From Dysgonamonadaceae bacterium (GTDB lineage Bacteria; Bacteroidota; Bacteroidia; Bacteroidales; Azobacteroidaceae): a stretch of 8,564 nt of DNA. Within the stretch, counting starts at the first letter, position 1. Each line of letters begins with the position of its first letter. Below, in pieces: positions 1 to 7,766 of the stretch. Below the pieces are notes generated by a model, which was not told where the DNA came from, searched no databases, and saw only the letters and a list, made by a program, of their open reading frames with translations. Made by a program: the position numbers and the translations under genes. The DNA lies in the NCBI GenBank assembly GCA_031261015.1, contig JAISKG010000236.1, forward strand, positions 1-8,564, given 5' to 3'.

Positions 1-59
1 TCATCGTCGCAGCCGGCTATCTCATTTGGAAGAAAAAGAAAAATCAGGGAGTTTACTAA
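1..59 (+). CDS. C-terminal end of an unidentified protein, cut by the left edge
   Basis: Reading from base 3, an open frame gives about 18 residues (IVAAGYLIWKKKKNQGVY) and ends at TAA 57-59. The visible part is a short hydrophobic stretch followed by four lysines and a polar tail. That is what the cytoplasmic end of a membrane-anchored protein looks like. The other two plus-strand frames also stay open for 19 to 23 codons, so the frame was chosen on composition and on the stop lying before the terminator at about 100. The product cannot be named from this fragment. A different frame, or no gene at all, remains possible. Confidence 0.4.
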   Translation, partial: IVAAGYLIWKKKKNQGVY

Positions 60-99
60 ATCCTTGAGTTAATAAATGTTTAAAGTTTTAAGATTGGCG

Positions 100-130
100 A
101 AGGCTCTTGTGACAAGAGCCTTTTCGCTTT
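100..130 (+). terminator. Rho-independent terminator
   Basis: A 7-bp perfect stem, GGCTCTT (102-108) and AAGAGCC (114-120), has a 5-nt loop. It can be extended by A-T pairs at its base. The right arm runs directly into TTTTCGCTTT. It probably ends the transcript of the gene at the left edge and separates it from the operon that starts near 210. Confidence 0.85.
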
Positions 131-202
131 CAGACTCCGGAGGTATGTGAAGCCATCTGGAAAAATTTTTATTTGCCTATGTGTGATTTGGAAAATTTCA
201 TC

Positions 203-210
203 TATATTTG
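203..210 (+). promoter_or_regulatory. Bacteroidetes-type -7 box for the suf operon
   Basis: TATATTTG matches the Bacteroidetes primary sigma factor consensus TAnnTTTG. It lies 25 nt before the ATG at 236, which predicts a leader of roughly 20 nt. No convincing -33 TTTG is seen at the usual distance of about 19-21 nt. The box lies within the sequence that a longer TTG-initiated reading of the next gene (from 173) would cover, which argues against that longer form. Confidence 0.6.
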
Positions 211-235
211 TCTTTTTAACGAATCAATAGAAAAA

Positions 236-940
236 ATGAAAATGAAAAAATCAGTGTTTTTATTTGTAATTTCGCTGTTCTTAGCGGCTAATAGCCTTTA
301 TGCTCAAGATATTATGACTTTAAAAACGGGTGAAGAACTCGAAGTGATCGTAACCGACATAACCAGGGATATGGTCATTTACAAAAAATTCAGCAATCCG
401 GACGGACCGAATTATTCGCTCCCGCAATCGGATATTTTTATGATTAAGTATGTCAATGGCGATAAAGATTTGTTTGTTGCCGACAATCAGGCTCAAACTC
501 CGGCTCCGGTCATTATACAGAATTATAACAGGAAAGAACCTGTCCTTTCCTGTGTTCTTTCATGGATTCTTCCCGGAGGCGGACAATATTATAATGGAGA
601 ATACGGCAAGGGGGTGTTGATGACCGGCTTATTCGTTGGTTCTCTCATTGGTATGGCAACTAGCCTTTCTGATTCTTACTATTATTATAACGATTACCAT
701 GCGCGATCCGAAGACGGAGCTGCTCTTTTTGCGTTAGTTCTCACAGGAACTTACTTATGGTCGATTATCGACGCTCCGATTTCATCCAATAAAATCAACA
801 GACAGAATAGATTAAGTTGGAATTTAAACCAAAATACAAATTTAATGCTTCAGCCCGATGTTCGATTGGCAACTACACTTCCTACGGGAACGTTTTATTC
901 GCCGAGCTACGGAGCAAAATTAGTCCTCAGTTTGAAATAA
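236..940 (+). CDS. Exported TM2/DUF5683-like membrane protein of unknown function
   Basis: A 234-residue protein when started at ATG 236 (ATG 242 is equally plausible). An in-frame TTG at 173 is rejected because a promoter box lies at 203-210 and because the signal peptide begins at 236. Residues 1-24 form a signal peptide: lysines, a hydrophobic core, then LYAQ before the probable cleavage site. Residues 25-80 are a small beta-rich module (LKTGEELEVIV, IYKKFSNPDGP, IKYVNGDKDLF) of a kind common in uncharacterised Bacteroidetes exported proteins. Residues 101-180 are hydrophobic and begin with LSWILPGGGQYYNGEYGKG, resembling the Pro-Gly-Gly-Gln-Tyr-Tyr core of TM2 and DUF5683 proteins; two or three membrane segments are likely. 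The tail (from about 190) is polar, with beta-like stretches. The stop codon overlaps the sufC start by 1 nt (TAATG). The function is unknown, and the link to Fe-S assembly rests only on operon position. Confidence 0.8.
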   Translation: MKMKKSVFLFVISLFLAANSLYAQDIMTLKTGEELEVIVTDITRDMVIYKKFSNPDGPNYSLPQSDIFMIKYVNGDKDLFVADNQAQTPAPVIIQNYNRKEPVLSCVLSWILPGGGQYYNGEYGKGVLMTGLFVGSLIGMATSLSDSYYYYNDYHARSEDGAALFALVLTGTYLWSIIDAPISSNKINRQNRLSWNLNQNTNLMLQPDVRLATTLPTGTFYSPSYGAKLVLSLK

Positions 941-1677
941 TGTTAACGATCCGAAATTTACACGCTTCCGTCAATGGAAAAGAAATTCTGAAAGGCATTG
1001 ATTTACAAGTAAATGCGAGAGAAACGCATGCCATTATGGGGCCGAACGGCTCCGGGAAAAGTACGCTTTCGGCTGTTCTGGTCGGGCATCCGGCGTTTGA
1101 AGTCACACAAGGAGAAGCAATTTTCAACGGGCAGAATTTGCTCGCCATGCCGCCCGAAGAACGCTCGTGCGCCGGCCTTTTCCTGAGTTTTCAATATCCA
1201 GTTGAAATTCCGGGCGTTAGCATGGTTAATTTCATGCGGACAGCTGTCAACGAACACCGGAAATACCAAGGAAAAGAACCGCTGAATGCCGGTGAATTTC
1301 TCAAATTGATGAAAGAAAAACAGGCGCTGGTCGAATTGGATAAAAGTTTGGTCAACCGCTCGGTAAATGAAGGTTTTTCGGGTGGAGAAAAGAAACGCAA
1401 CGAGATTTTTCAAATGGCGATGCTCGAACCGAGATTAGCTATTTTGGACGAAACCGACAGCGGATTAGACATCGACTCGCTTCGCATTGTCGCTCAGGGA
1501 GTTAATCAACTGAAACGGCCGGATAATGCTACGATTGTCATTACCCATTACCAACGCTTGCTGGATTATATCCATCCCGACGTTGTGCATGTGTTGTACA
1601 ACGGCCGGATTATCAAGACCGCAGGCCCGGAATTGGCTTTGGAACTGGAAGAAAAAGGCTACGATTGGCTGAAATAA
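940..1677 (+). CDS. sufC: SufC, ABC-type ATPase of the SufBCD Fe-S cluster assembly complex
   Basis: A 245-residue soluble ATPase, close to the usual family length of about 250. SufC hydrolyses ATP to drive the SufB-SufD scaffold during Fe-S cluster assembly in the cytoplasm. Visible motifs, in order, are Walker A GPNGSGKST (34-42), the Q-loop glutamine in FLSFQYPVEIPGV (Q85), the ABC signature FSGGE (146-150), Walker B LAILDE with D170 and E171, the D-loop SGLD, and the H-loop histidine in ITHY (H203). K152 and E171, a salt-bridge pair described in E. coli SufC, are present at the same numbers. The start is ATG 940, which shares its A with the upstream stop. An in-frame upstream ATG at 817 would add 41 residues out of frame with, and inside, the preceding gene and is rejected. 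No Shine-Dalgarno sequence is seen, so translation probably depends on coupling to the upstream gene. sufB is not adjacent. Confidence 0.96.
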   Translation: MLTIRNLHASVNGKEILKGIDLQVNARETHAIMGPNGSGKSTLSAVLVGHPAFEVTQGEAIFNGQNLLAMPPEERSCAGLFLSFQYPVEIPGVSMVNFMRTAVNEHRKYQGKEPLNAGEFLKLMKEKQALVELDKSLVNRSVNEGFSGGEKKRNEIFQMAMLEPRLAILDETDSGLDIDSLRIVAQGVNQLKRPDNATIVITHYQRLLDYIHPDVVHVLYNGRIIKTAGPELALELEEKGYDWLK

Positions 1678-1680
1678 GGA
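1676..1680 (+). promoter_or_regulatory. Ribosome binding site for sufD
   Basis: AAGGA overlaps the sufC stop codon and sits 8 nt before ATG 1689. It supports 1689 as the sufD start rather than the in-frame TTG at 1665, which lies inside sufC. Confidence 0.55.
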
Positions 1681-1688
1681 AATCTGCT

Positions 1689-3014
1689 ATGCAACAATAC
1701 ATTGATCTTTTCACCCAGCACAAATCCCGGATCGAAGCCTCGTGCGCGCCCTTGCTTAATCAGGCCCGCGAACAGGCTTTTGAAACTTTCCGGCGCACCG
1801 GTTTTCCCGCCTATCGCTCGGAAGATTATACACATACCGATGTGCCGGGTTTATTGCAAGAAGATTTCGGATTTTATTTAAATCGTCCGGCTTCATCGGG
1901 TGCATTTCCGCTGGCGTTTCATTGTCAAATGCTTCTGCAGACAGCTTTTTCCGCTTATGATGTGAATGGTTATTTTTATTCAGGCGAAAAAAATCAACCG
2001 CTGCCCGAAGGCGTTTTTTCGGGAAGTTTGAATGTGTTTGCCGAACGTTATCCGGAATTGTTTTCTGCTTATTATCATCGACTTGCGATGCAGGAAGCAG
2101 ACGGATTAGCCGCTTTCAACACCGCATTCGTTCAGGACGGTTACGTTTTGTATGTACCTGAAAATGTGATTATTGAAAATCCCATTCAATTAACGAATCT
2201 TTTGATCGGCAATCAGCGTTCATTAATCAATCGCCGGCTTTTGCTGATTTTCGAACCGGGAGCGCAAGCTAAAGTCTTGGTTTGCAATCATACCGGCAAC
2301 GAGCAAACGGCAATGGCCGCTACGCAAGTCTGCGAAATTTTTGCCGGAAAAGGCTCCGTCGTGGATTTCTGTGAAATGGAAGAATGTTCGCCCCAGACGA
2401 TTCGCTTGGCCGCTCACTATGTTCGGCAGGAAAGCTCGTCGGATGTGCGGATTCATGCGATTACGCTGGCCAATGGAACGACACGCAACAATTACCGCGT
2501 AGATCTGGCCGGCGCACATGCGGAACTGCAACTTTCGGGCTTAACCATTGCAGATCAACGACAAAGGACGGATAATTATACTGTGATTCATCATCAGGTT
2601 CCCGATTGCCGGAGCCACGAACTGTTTCAATATTTAGTTGAAGAGCAGGCAATAGGCGCATTTAGCGGACGAATTATCGTCGCTCCCGGCGCACAGCACA
2701 CGGAAGCTTATCAAACCAACCGCAATCTGCTCGGCAGCCGCGAAGCCCGGATGTATTCCAAACCACAATTGGAAATCTACGCCGACGACGTGAAATGCTC
2801 GCACGGCATGAGTACTGGGCAAATCGACGAAACCGCCCTTTTTTACATGCGCTCGCGCGGGATTCCCGAAGCCGAAGCGCGTTACCTTTTAAAATTAGCC
2901 TTCACAATGGACGTCCTGCGCGGCATCCGGATGGAAGGCCTGTCGGACCGGCTGAAATGGCTGGTAGAAAAACGTTTTCGAGGAGAATTAATTAAATGTC
3001 AAGGATGTATATAG
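1689..3014 (+). CDS. sufD: SufD, scaffold subunit of the SufBCD Fe-S cluster assembly complex
   Basis: A 441-residue protein, slightly longer than E. coli SufD (423). SufD pairs with SufB to form the platform on which SufC acts and on which clusters are built; it is also linked to iron entry. The N-terminal helical part includes FRRTGFPAYRSEDYTHTD (34-51). The central part (about 160-350) is the beta-helix region. The conserved C-terminal block KCSHGMSTGQID (369-380) and FYMRSRGI (385-392) is diagnostic. H372 in KCSHG corresponds to the functionally important His360 of E. coli SufD. SufD rather than SufB is inferred from the N-terminal domain, the length and this motif. The gene starts 11 nt after sufC and its last 19 nt overlap sufS. 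The tail after KRFRGEL carries a CxxC (C437, C440). Confidence 0.95.
   Translation: MQQYIDLFTQHKSRIEASCAPLLNQAREQAFETFRRTGFPAYRSEDYTHTDVPGLLQEDFGFYLNRPASSGAFPLAFHCQMLLQTAFSAYDVNGYFYSGEKNQPLPEGVFSGSLNVFAERYPELFSAYYHRLAMQEADGLAAFNTAFVQDGYVLYVPENVIIENPIQLTNLLIGNQRSLINRRLLLIFEPGAQAKVLVCNHTGNEQTAMAATQVCEIFAGKGSVVDFCEMEECSPQTIRLAAHYVRQESSSDVRIHAITLANGTTRNNYRVDLAGAHAELQLSGLTIADQRQRTDNYTVIHHQVPDCRSHELFQYLVEEQAIGAFSGRIIVAPGAQHTEAYQTNRNLLGSREARMYSKPQLEIYADDVKCSHGMSTGQIDETALFYMRSRGIPEAEARYLLKLAFTMDVLRGIRMEGLSDRLKWLVEKRFRGELIKCQGCI
2981..2985 (+). promoter_or_regulatory. Ribosome binding site for sufS, inside sufD
   Basis: AGGAG lies within the 3' end of sufD, 10 nt before ATG 2996. It favours ATG 2996 over the next in-frame ATG at 3005. 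Confidence 0.55.
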
Positions 3015-4222
3015 ACGTCAACGAAATCAGGAACGACTTTCCGATTCTTTCGCAAGAAGTTTACGGTAAGCCATTAGTGTATCTGGATAATGCGGCTACC
3101 ACGCAAAAACCTTACGAAGTTATACATAAAATCGAAGAAATATATTCGACGATCAACGCCAATATTCACCGTGGCGCGCATCATCTCAGTCAATTGGCGA
3201 CGGAATCGCACGAAGCGGCGCGGCGCACGGTGCAAAATTATATTCACGCACCTTCCTCCCGGGAAATTATTTTTACGCACGGCACAACCGATTCGATCAA
3301 TTTGGTTGCAGATAGTTTTTGCCGCTCGCAATGCCGGCCGGGTGATGAGATTTTGATCACGACGATGGAGCATCACGCAAATATCATTCCTTGGCAATTG
3401 CAACGCGACAAGACCGGTATTGTGCTGAAAGTCGCCCCAATAACGCCCCAAGGCGAGATCAATCTGGAGTCGCTGGAAGAATGTATCTCGTCGAAAACCA
3501 AGTTGATCGCGCTCACTCACGTTTCCAATGTTTTAGGAACAGTCAATCCGATCGCTGAAGTGATTCGTTTGGCGCATAATTACAATACTCCCGTATTGAT
3601 CGACGCCGCCCAATCCATTCAGCATCTGCCGATTGATGTTCAATCTTTGGATTGCGATTTTCTGGTCTTTTCTTCTCATAAAATGTATGGGCCGACAGGC
3701 GTAGGCATTCTGTACGGCAAAGAAAATTGGTTGGAGAAACTACCTCCGTATCAAGGCGGCGGCGAAATGATCGCTCATGTCACGTTTGAAAAAACGACGT
3801 TCAACGAACTTCCATTTAAATTTGAAGCCGGCACGCCCGATTATGTCGGTTCCGCCGCTTTGGCCGAAGCAATTCGCTATATCGAAAAAACCGGATTAGA
3901 CAAGATTCAAAAATACGAAGCGCATTTGTTGCAATACGCTACCGAACGGTTGTTGCAAATCCCTGATATGCAAATCATAGGCACGGCAGCGCACAAAAGT
4001 TCGGTCATTTCTTTCCTCGTCGGCGGCATCCATCCCTACGACATGGGCTTGCTGCTTGATCGCTTGGGAATCGCGGTGCGCACGGGGCATCACTGTGCCC
4101 AACCGCTGATGGATGCGCTGGGAATTGAAGGCACTTTGCGCGCTTCGTTTGCATTTTATAATACGGAGGAAGAGGTTGATGTTTTGATTAGTGGGATTGA
4201 GCGAGTGATCAAGATGTTTTAA
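2996..4222 (+). CDS. sufS: SufS, PLP-dependent cysteine desulfurase
   Basis: A 408-residue fold-type I aminotransferase-like enzyme, the usual length for SufS. It removes sulfur from L-cysteine, giving alanine and an enzyme persulfide that feeds the SufBCD scaffold. Visible residues are the N-terminal YLDNAATTQKP (29-39), MEHHAN with the cofactor-stacking histidine at 126, IDAAQS with D203 for the pyridine nitrogen, SSHKMYGPTG with the PLP lysine K229, and RTGHHCAQP with the catalytic cysteine C367. The RTGHHCA context and a short active-site loop mark the group II (SufS/CsdA) type rather than IscS/NifS. The gene overlaps sufD by 19 nt and closes the operon. Group II enzymes usually need a SufE or SufU partner to carry sulfur; neither is in the window. 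The 3' end overlaps a convergent gene by 14 nt. Confidence 0.96.
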   Translation: MSRMYIDVNEIRNDFPILSQEVYGKPLVYLDNAATTQKPYEVIHKIEEIYSTINANIHRGAHHLSQLATESHEAARRTVQNYIHAPSSREIIFTHGTTDSINLVADSFCRSQCRPGDEILITTMEHHANIIPWQLQRDKTGIVLKVAPITPQGEINLESLEECISSKTKLIALTHVSNVLGTVNPIAEVIRLAHNYNTPVLIDAAQSIQHLPIDVQSLDCDFLVFSSHKMYGPTGVGILYGKENWLEKLPPYQGGGEMIAHVTFEKTTFNELPFKFEAGTPDYVGSAALAEAIRYIEKTGLDKIQKYEAHLLQYATERLLQIPDMQIIGTAAHKSSVISFLVGGIHPYDMGLLLDRLGIAVRTGHHCAQPLMDALGIEGTLRASFAFYNTEEEVDVLISGIERVIKMF

Positions 4223-4239
4223 TCACCTTGATCGTTTTT
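4207..4239 (+). terminator. Candidate terminator of the suf operon
   Basis: GATCAAG (4207-4213) pairs with CTTGATC (4227-4233) across a 13-nt loop that contains the sufS stop codon. The right arm is followed by GTTTTT. The stem has only three G-C pairs and the loop is long, so it is a weak candidate. It has a T-run only in the plus direction, so it would act on sufS transcripts and not on the minus-strand gene, whose last codons it overlaps. Confidence 0.4.
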
Positions 4240-7103
4240 CCGTCCACATTCAACAAGTAAATACCGTTGGGTAAAGCCGATAGATCGACCGAAGTTTCTT
4301 TGCCGTTGATCGAATCAACAACTCGCAACACTCGCCCGGTTACATCCAGGACTTGGATTTTTTGAATCGTATTTTCACTTTGAACTGTAACCATTCCGTG
4401 CGTGGGATTCGGATAAACATCGAACGAATTGGCTTTAATCGTTGAAATTCCATCTACTATCGGGACACAAATTTTTTCGGATTTTGCAGAAATACTCGAA
4501 TCTATGGAATAGGCACGGACTGTAAAACAGTTTTCTCCGCTGGACATCCAACTTTGTCCGAAAATCAAATCATCGTTGAGTTGAATACCGTCGCGATAAA
4601 TATTGTATCCGACGACTTTCAAATTGCGTACGGAAGCATTAGCCTCATCCGCTACATTGCCGATAATGCACCAGTTATTGACAACTCCCGCATCAAACAA
4701 GGTTTTCCATTCTCCATCCTCGAAATAAAGATCGCCTTTGCCCGTAACGACATTTCGCGTTCCGTCCGCGCCGACCGGTTCTTCTTTAGCATCGTGCGTC
4801 AGTACTTCCAATCCGAATTTCAGGTTTTTATTTTTGAGTGAAACCGGTTCATTCAAGATGAAAGTATTCCAAGCGTTGGCAGTAAAATTATTGATGGGCT
4901 GATCGACTATTCGCGTATCGCCGTCAAAAACAGCTAAGGCTAAAGTAGTCGGCACTGATTGATTCGTTACTTTTTGATTGATGTATGTCGTAACGGAAAC
5001 CAGCGAACGATCGCCGTAAATCACCAAATCTTCCGCATCGAAGCGGTTAACGGCGATAAAAGGTTTGCCACCATCTCCAATCGAATAACGTTTCGGCGAT
5101 TGCGCGTAAGTCAAGGCATACAAATCCAAATCGGGATGCCGCCAAGCTATTTGTACGCTATTATTCTCTCCTCTAAGATATAAGAGGTCTCTTGGAATTG
5201 CACTTCCATTCGGCTCCTGAGTAGTCACCCGAATATCGGCAAAATGGAAAGGCTTTGCGCTCACCGTCTTGTTTTCTCCCGAAACGCGAAAACGCACTTT
5301 AAAGAACTGTCCGGCAGCCACCGGTGACAAGTCCAAAATCTGCGCTTTCCAGTCCATCGACAACCGGAAAACATATTTATCTATTTGTTTCCATGTTTCG
5401 CCGTTCCATACATCAACCGTCAAAGTATCAGGCGTTAAAGTTGTTTCCATGTAATAATTCGGTTTTACGAGAAACGACAGATACACATGTTCCGCCTCTC
5501 GTCCGTCCAAATATTTGGAAATGAGCGATCCGGCAAATTGCTGATCTTCCTCTCCATACATATTGGTGACATACAAACGAAGTCCGGGAGTTTCTTCTAC
5601 GCCCGCATCGGAAAAGACTTCCCAGGTTAGATGAGGCAGCGGGCCGTTCAGATCTTTATCAATAACAGCCGTCCAAAAGTTTTTTGTCAAATTTAAAGAT
5701 TTAAAATCCTCGATCAAAGGCAATTGATAATTATCTACAATCATCGCCTGCACGGTATTGGAAGTATTGGAAGTTTCCGTACCGTACAAAGCCTTTACTT
5801 TGTAAGTATGATAGCCGACCGGCACATTGAGATCGGTATAAGTGAGCGTGTTGGCATCCGTGACAACCAAAGGCGCCGTACCTGCATCGCGGAAAATCTG
5901 GTAACCTGTTAACGTTTCACCTTCCAATTCGGGAGCTTCCCAATTCAAAATTACTTTATTGCGGTCTGCCACAGGCACATCGACCGTTAAATTTTTCGGA
6001 TACGGGAAAATAGTAATCGGAGCGGCCAATTTCAATCCGTAAACGTAAGCGGCGCGCGGCATAGCCGTGGTAGTTGCTTGAAGAGCAAACGTTAAACCAT
6101 CGGGAGCTACGGTCGCATTCAAACTAAAATTACTGCTGCTCAGATTAAAAACGGCAGCCAAAGGCGAAGGAATCGAAACGGAAGGCGCATAACGAGCCAT
6201 AAACACACCAAAATCCATGAATCCCAGCTTTTTACTCCAGACAAAAGGCTTTTCTATTCCGTTGGGACGATACACTCCAACGGCCAGTCCGTCGTTGCTC
6301 ACAGCGTTGATAATTCCGCTTTGAGCGACGATCGTCATTTCTCCTGTTTCAAGATTTTGAACACCTGTCTGCCCGCTGGTCAAGCCACCGACATTGAATC
6401 CGGCATATTTTCCATTCGCGCTAATACAGACATATTCCGTCCATTCGTCGCCGGGAAAAGGCAATTCATAGCTCGAAGGCGACGACCAATAAATAGCCGC
6501 GCGCGTAAAACCATTATGCACATAACCCACTGCTTTTTGTCCGTCGGCAGTCAAATTCAACAAAGATCCCTGGATAATATTATTGGGATAAGCCCATTCC
6601 CGACCGATCCATTCATTCGCCTCGTTTTTTGTCCACGAATAAGGAACGACAATTTTATTGCCGGCTATTTGTTTGTGCGAGTAGCCTCCGATGGTCAGTC
6701 CGTCGTCCGAAATGCAGCGCGCGGTCGTACCGTCCTGATCGCTTGCCGGATGATCGATTAATCCGTTGCCCAAGCTCACCCAAGTTGAGCCGGTCGCAGA
6801 ATAACCCGCTCCGACAAGTTGTACTCCGTCGATAGTATGATTAAAGTTACCGGCTACTAAACGATTGTTGGTCACGCCATAGGAATAAACAGCTGTGCCG
6901 AAAACGACCAAGTTATTCGGGTTTTGCAGATCCCACACGTAACCCGCGCCATTTTGTCGGGCGGTCATTCCCACCACATACCGTCCGTTCGACGAAATGT
7001 CATAAACGATTTCCACTCCCGTCATCGGGCCAATGAGTTGCGTTTGTGCGTGCAAGCCGAGAATCATTCCCAAAAATCCTGCAATAAAAAATAATTGTTT
7101 CAT
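4209..7103 (-). CDS. Secreted multidomain surface protein with a T9SS C-terminal sorting domain
   Basis: A 964-residue protein. Residues 1-20 are a signal peptide ending in HAQ. Residues 25-360 contain spaced copies of a short motif resembling S-x-[DN]-G-x-x-x-x-[12 protein letters not shown] (35), [11 protein letters not shown] (130), [11 protein letters not shown] (183), [10 protein letters not shown] (226), [10 protein letters not shown] (267) and VAPDGLTFA (332). This suggests a beta-propeller of the HAF-repeat kind. Residues 365-455 are an FN3 domain ([28 protein letters not shown]). Residues 464-628 look like a jelly-roll, possibly the cleaved-adhesin type. Residues 638-880 hold FN3-like halves around an insert. 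Residues 890-964 are a type A sorting domain: [35 protein letters not shown]. The protein should cross the outer membrane by T9SS and end on the cell surface or outside. No catalytic motif is recognised; an adhesin or carbohydrate-binding role is only a guess. Confidence 0.92.
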   Translation of the reverse strand: MKQLFFIAGFLGMILGLHAQTQLIGPMTGVEIVYDISSNGRYVVGMTARQNGAGYVWDLQNPNNLVVFGTAVYSYGVTNNRLVAGNFNHTIDGVQLVGAGYSATGSTWVSLGNGLIDHPASDQDGTTARCISDDGLTIGGYSHKQIAGNKIVVPYSWTKNEANEWIGREWAYPNNIIQGSLLNLTADGQKAVGYVHNGFTRAAIYWSSPSSYELPFPGDEWTEYVCISANGKYAGFNVGGLTSGQTGVQNLETGEMTIVAQSGIINAVSNDGLAVGVYRPNGIEKPFVWSKKLGFMDFGVFMARYAPSVSIPSPLAAVFNLSSSNFSLNATVAPDGLTFALQATTTAMPRAAYVYGLKLAAPITIFPYPKNLTVDVPVADRNKVILNWEAPELEGETLTGYQIFRDAGTAPLVVTDANTLTYTDLNVPVGYHTYKVKALYGTETSNTSNTVQAMIVDNYQLPLIEDFKSLNLTKNFWTAVIDKDLNGPLPHLTWEVFSDAGVEETPGLRLYVTNMYGEEDQQFAGSLISKYLDGREAEHVYLSFLVKPNYYMETTLTPDTLTVDVWNGETWKQIDKYVFRLSMDWKAQILDLSPVAAGQFFKVRFRVSGENKTVSAKPFHFADIRVTTQEPNGSAIPRDLLYLRGENNSVQIAWRHPDLDLYALTYAQSPKRYSIGDGGKPFIAVNRFDAEDLVIYGDRSLVSVTTYINQKVTNQSVPTTLALAVFDGDTRIVDQPINNFTANAWNTFILNEPVSLKNKNLKFGLEVLTHDAKEEPVGADGTRNVVTGKGDLYFEDGEWKTLFDAGVVNNWCIIGNVADEANASVRNLKVVGYNIYRDGIQLNDDLIFGQSWMSSGENCFTVRAYSIDSSISAKSEKICVPIVDGISTIKANSFDVYPNPTHGMVTVQSENTIQKIQVLDVTGRVLRVVDSINGKETSVDLSALPNGIYLLNVDGKTIKVIKTS

Positions 7104-7125
7104 GCGTTTATTCGTGTAATATCAA

Positions 7126-7133
7126 TAACTTTG
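7126..7133 (+). promoter_or_regulatory. -7 box for rnhB
   Basis: TAACTTTG fits TAnnTTTG and lies 24 nt before the rnhB ATG at 7158. No good -33 TTTG is visible at the expected distance. It abuts the minus-strand box at 7134-7141. Confidence 0.55.
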
Positions 7134-7141
7134 CAAAGCTA
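7134..7141 (-). promoter_or_regulatory. -7 box for the T9SS surface-protein gene
   Basis: On the minus strand these bases read TAGCTTTG, which fits TAnnTTTG. They lie 30 nt upstream of the ATG at 7103-7101. No clear -33 element is seen. Together with 7126-7133 they form a 16-bp near-palindrome. Confidence 0.55.
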
Positions 7142-7157
7142 CAAAAAATTTACGAAG

Positions 7158-7766
7158 ATGCTCCTACCCTATCTCCATAAAGATTTGACGGAAGCCGGTT
7201 GCGACGAAGCCGGACGCGGCTGCTTGGCCGGCCCCGTATTTGCCGCCGCCGTGATTCTGCCGCCCGATTTCGCCTGCGAAGAACTCAACGATTCGAAGCA
7301 ATTGACTGAAAAACAGCGGGAAAATTTACGTCCGCTGATCGAAAAAGAAGCTTTAGCTTGGGCAGTCGGCATCGTTTCGCCCGCCGAAATCGACGCAATT
7401 AATATTCTCAACGCTTCTTTTTTGGCAATGCACCGCGCGTTGGATCAATTGACGCTTCGGCCGCAACATTTATTGATTGACGGGAACCGATTTAAAAAAT
7501 ATCAAGACATTCCGCATACTACTATTGTGAAAGGTGATGGTAAGTACCTGTCTATCGCGGCCGCATCTATTTTGGCAAAAACGCATCGCGATGCTTACAT
7601 GCTTCGGTTGCACGAAGAATTTTCCCATTACGATTGGAAAAATAATAAAGGCTATCCGACGGTGAAGCACCGGCAAGGCATTCAACAATATGGAACTACG
7701 CCTCATCACCGGATGAGTTTTACTTTATTGCCAAGGGAGGCGCAGTTGAGTTTAGCGTTTGAGTAG
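7158..7766 (+). CDS. rnhB: RNase HII
   Basis: A 202-residue ribonuclease HII, the normal family length. It cuts the RNA strand of RNA-DNA hybrids and starts removal of single ribonucleotides from DNA, using two divalent metal ions. All four catalytic acids can be placed: D16 and E17 in GCDEAGRG, D108 in LLIDGN, and D127 in VKGDGKY. Other family blocks are LNDSKQLT (43-50), [12 protein letters not shown] (134-145) and NKGYPTVKH (163-171). The start is ATG 7158. An in-frame TTG at 7095 is rejected because it would put both divergent promoter boxes and the 5' end of the minus-strand gene inside the coding region. The gene appears to be transcribed alone; the next gene has its own promoter box. 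Confidence 0.96.
   Translation: MLLPYLHKDLTEAGCDEAGRGCLAGPVFAAAVILPPDFACEELNDSKQLTEKQRENLRPLIEKEALAWAVGIVSPAEIDAINILNASFLAMHRALDQLTLRPQHLLIDGNRFKKYQDIPHTTIVKGDGKYLSIAAASILAKTHRDAYMLRLHEEFSHYDWKNNKGYPTVKHRQGIQQYGTTPHHRMSFTLLPREAQLSLAFE

Noticed and set aside
173..235. N-terminal extension of the exported protein from a TTG at 173
   Set aside because: It covers a -7 promoter box (203-210) and puts 21 polar residues in front of a normal signal peptide.
817..939. Longer SufC from ATG 817
   Set aside because: The extra 41 residues lie within the preceding gene in another frame. SufC family similarity starts at MLTIRNLHA (940), and starting there gives the usual length and E. coli-like residue numbers.
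1665..1688. Longer SufD from TTG 1665
   Set aside because: ATG 1689 has AAGGA at 8 nt and avoids overlapping sufC.
3074..3520. Minus-strand open frame of 148 codons opposite sufS
   Set aside because: It lies wholly inside conserved sufS codons on the opposite strand, and its translation resembles nothing I recognise.
6321..6761. Plus-strand open frame of 146 codons opposite the T9SS protein gene
   Set aside because: It is antisense to a well-supported coding region, its protein has no recognisable domain or signal, and no ribosome binding site or promoter is evident. It is treated as a shadow frame.
7095..7157. Longer RNase HII from TTG 7095
   Set aside because: It would include both divergent promoter boxes and the start of the opposite gene. 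Family similarity begins shortly after ATG 7158.
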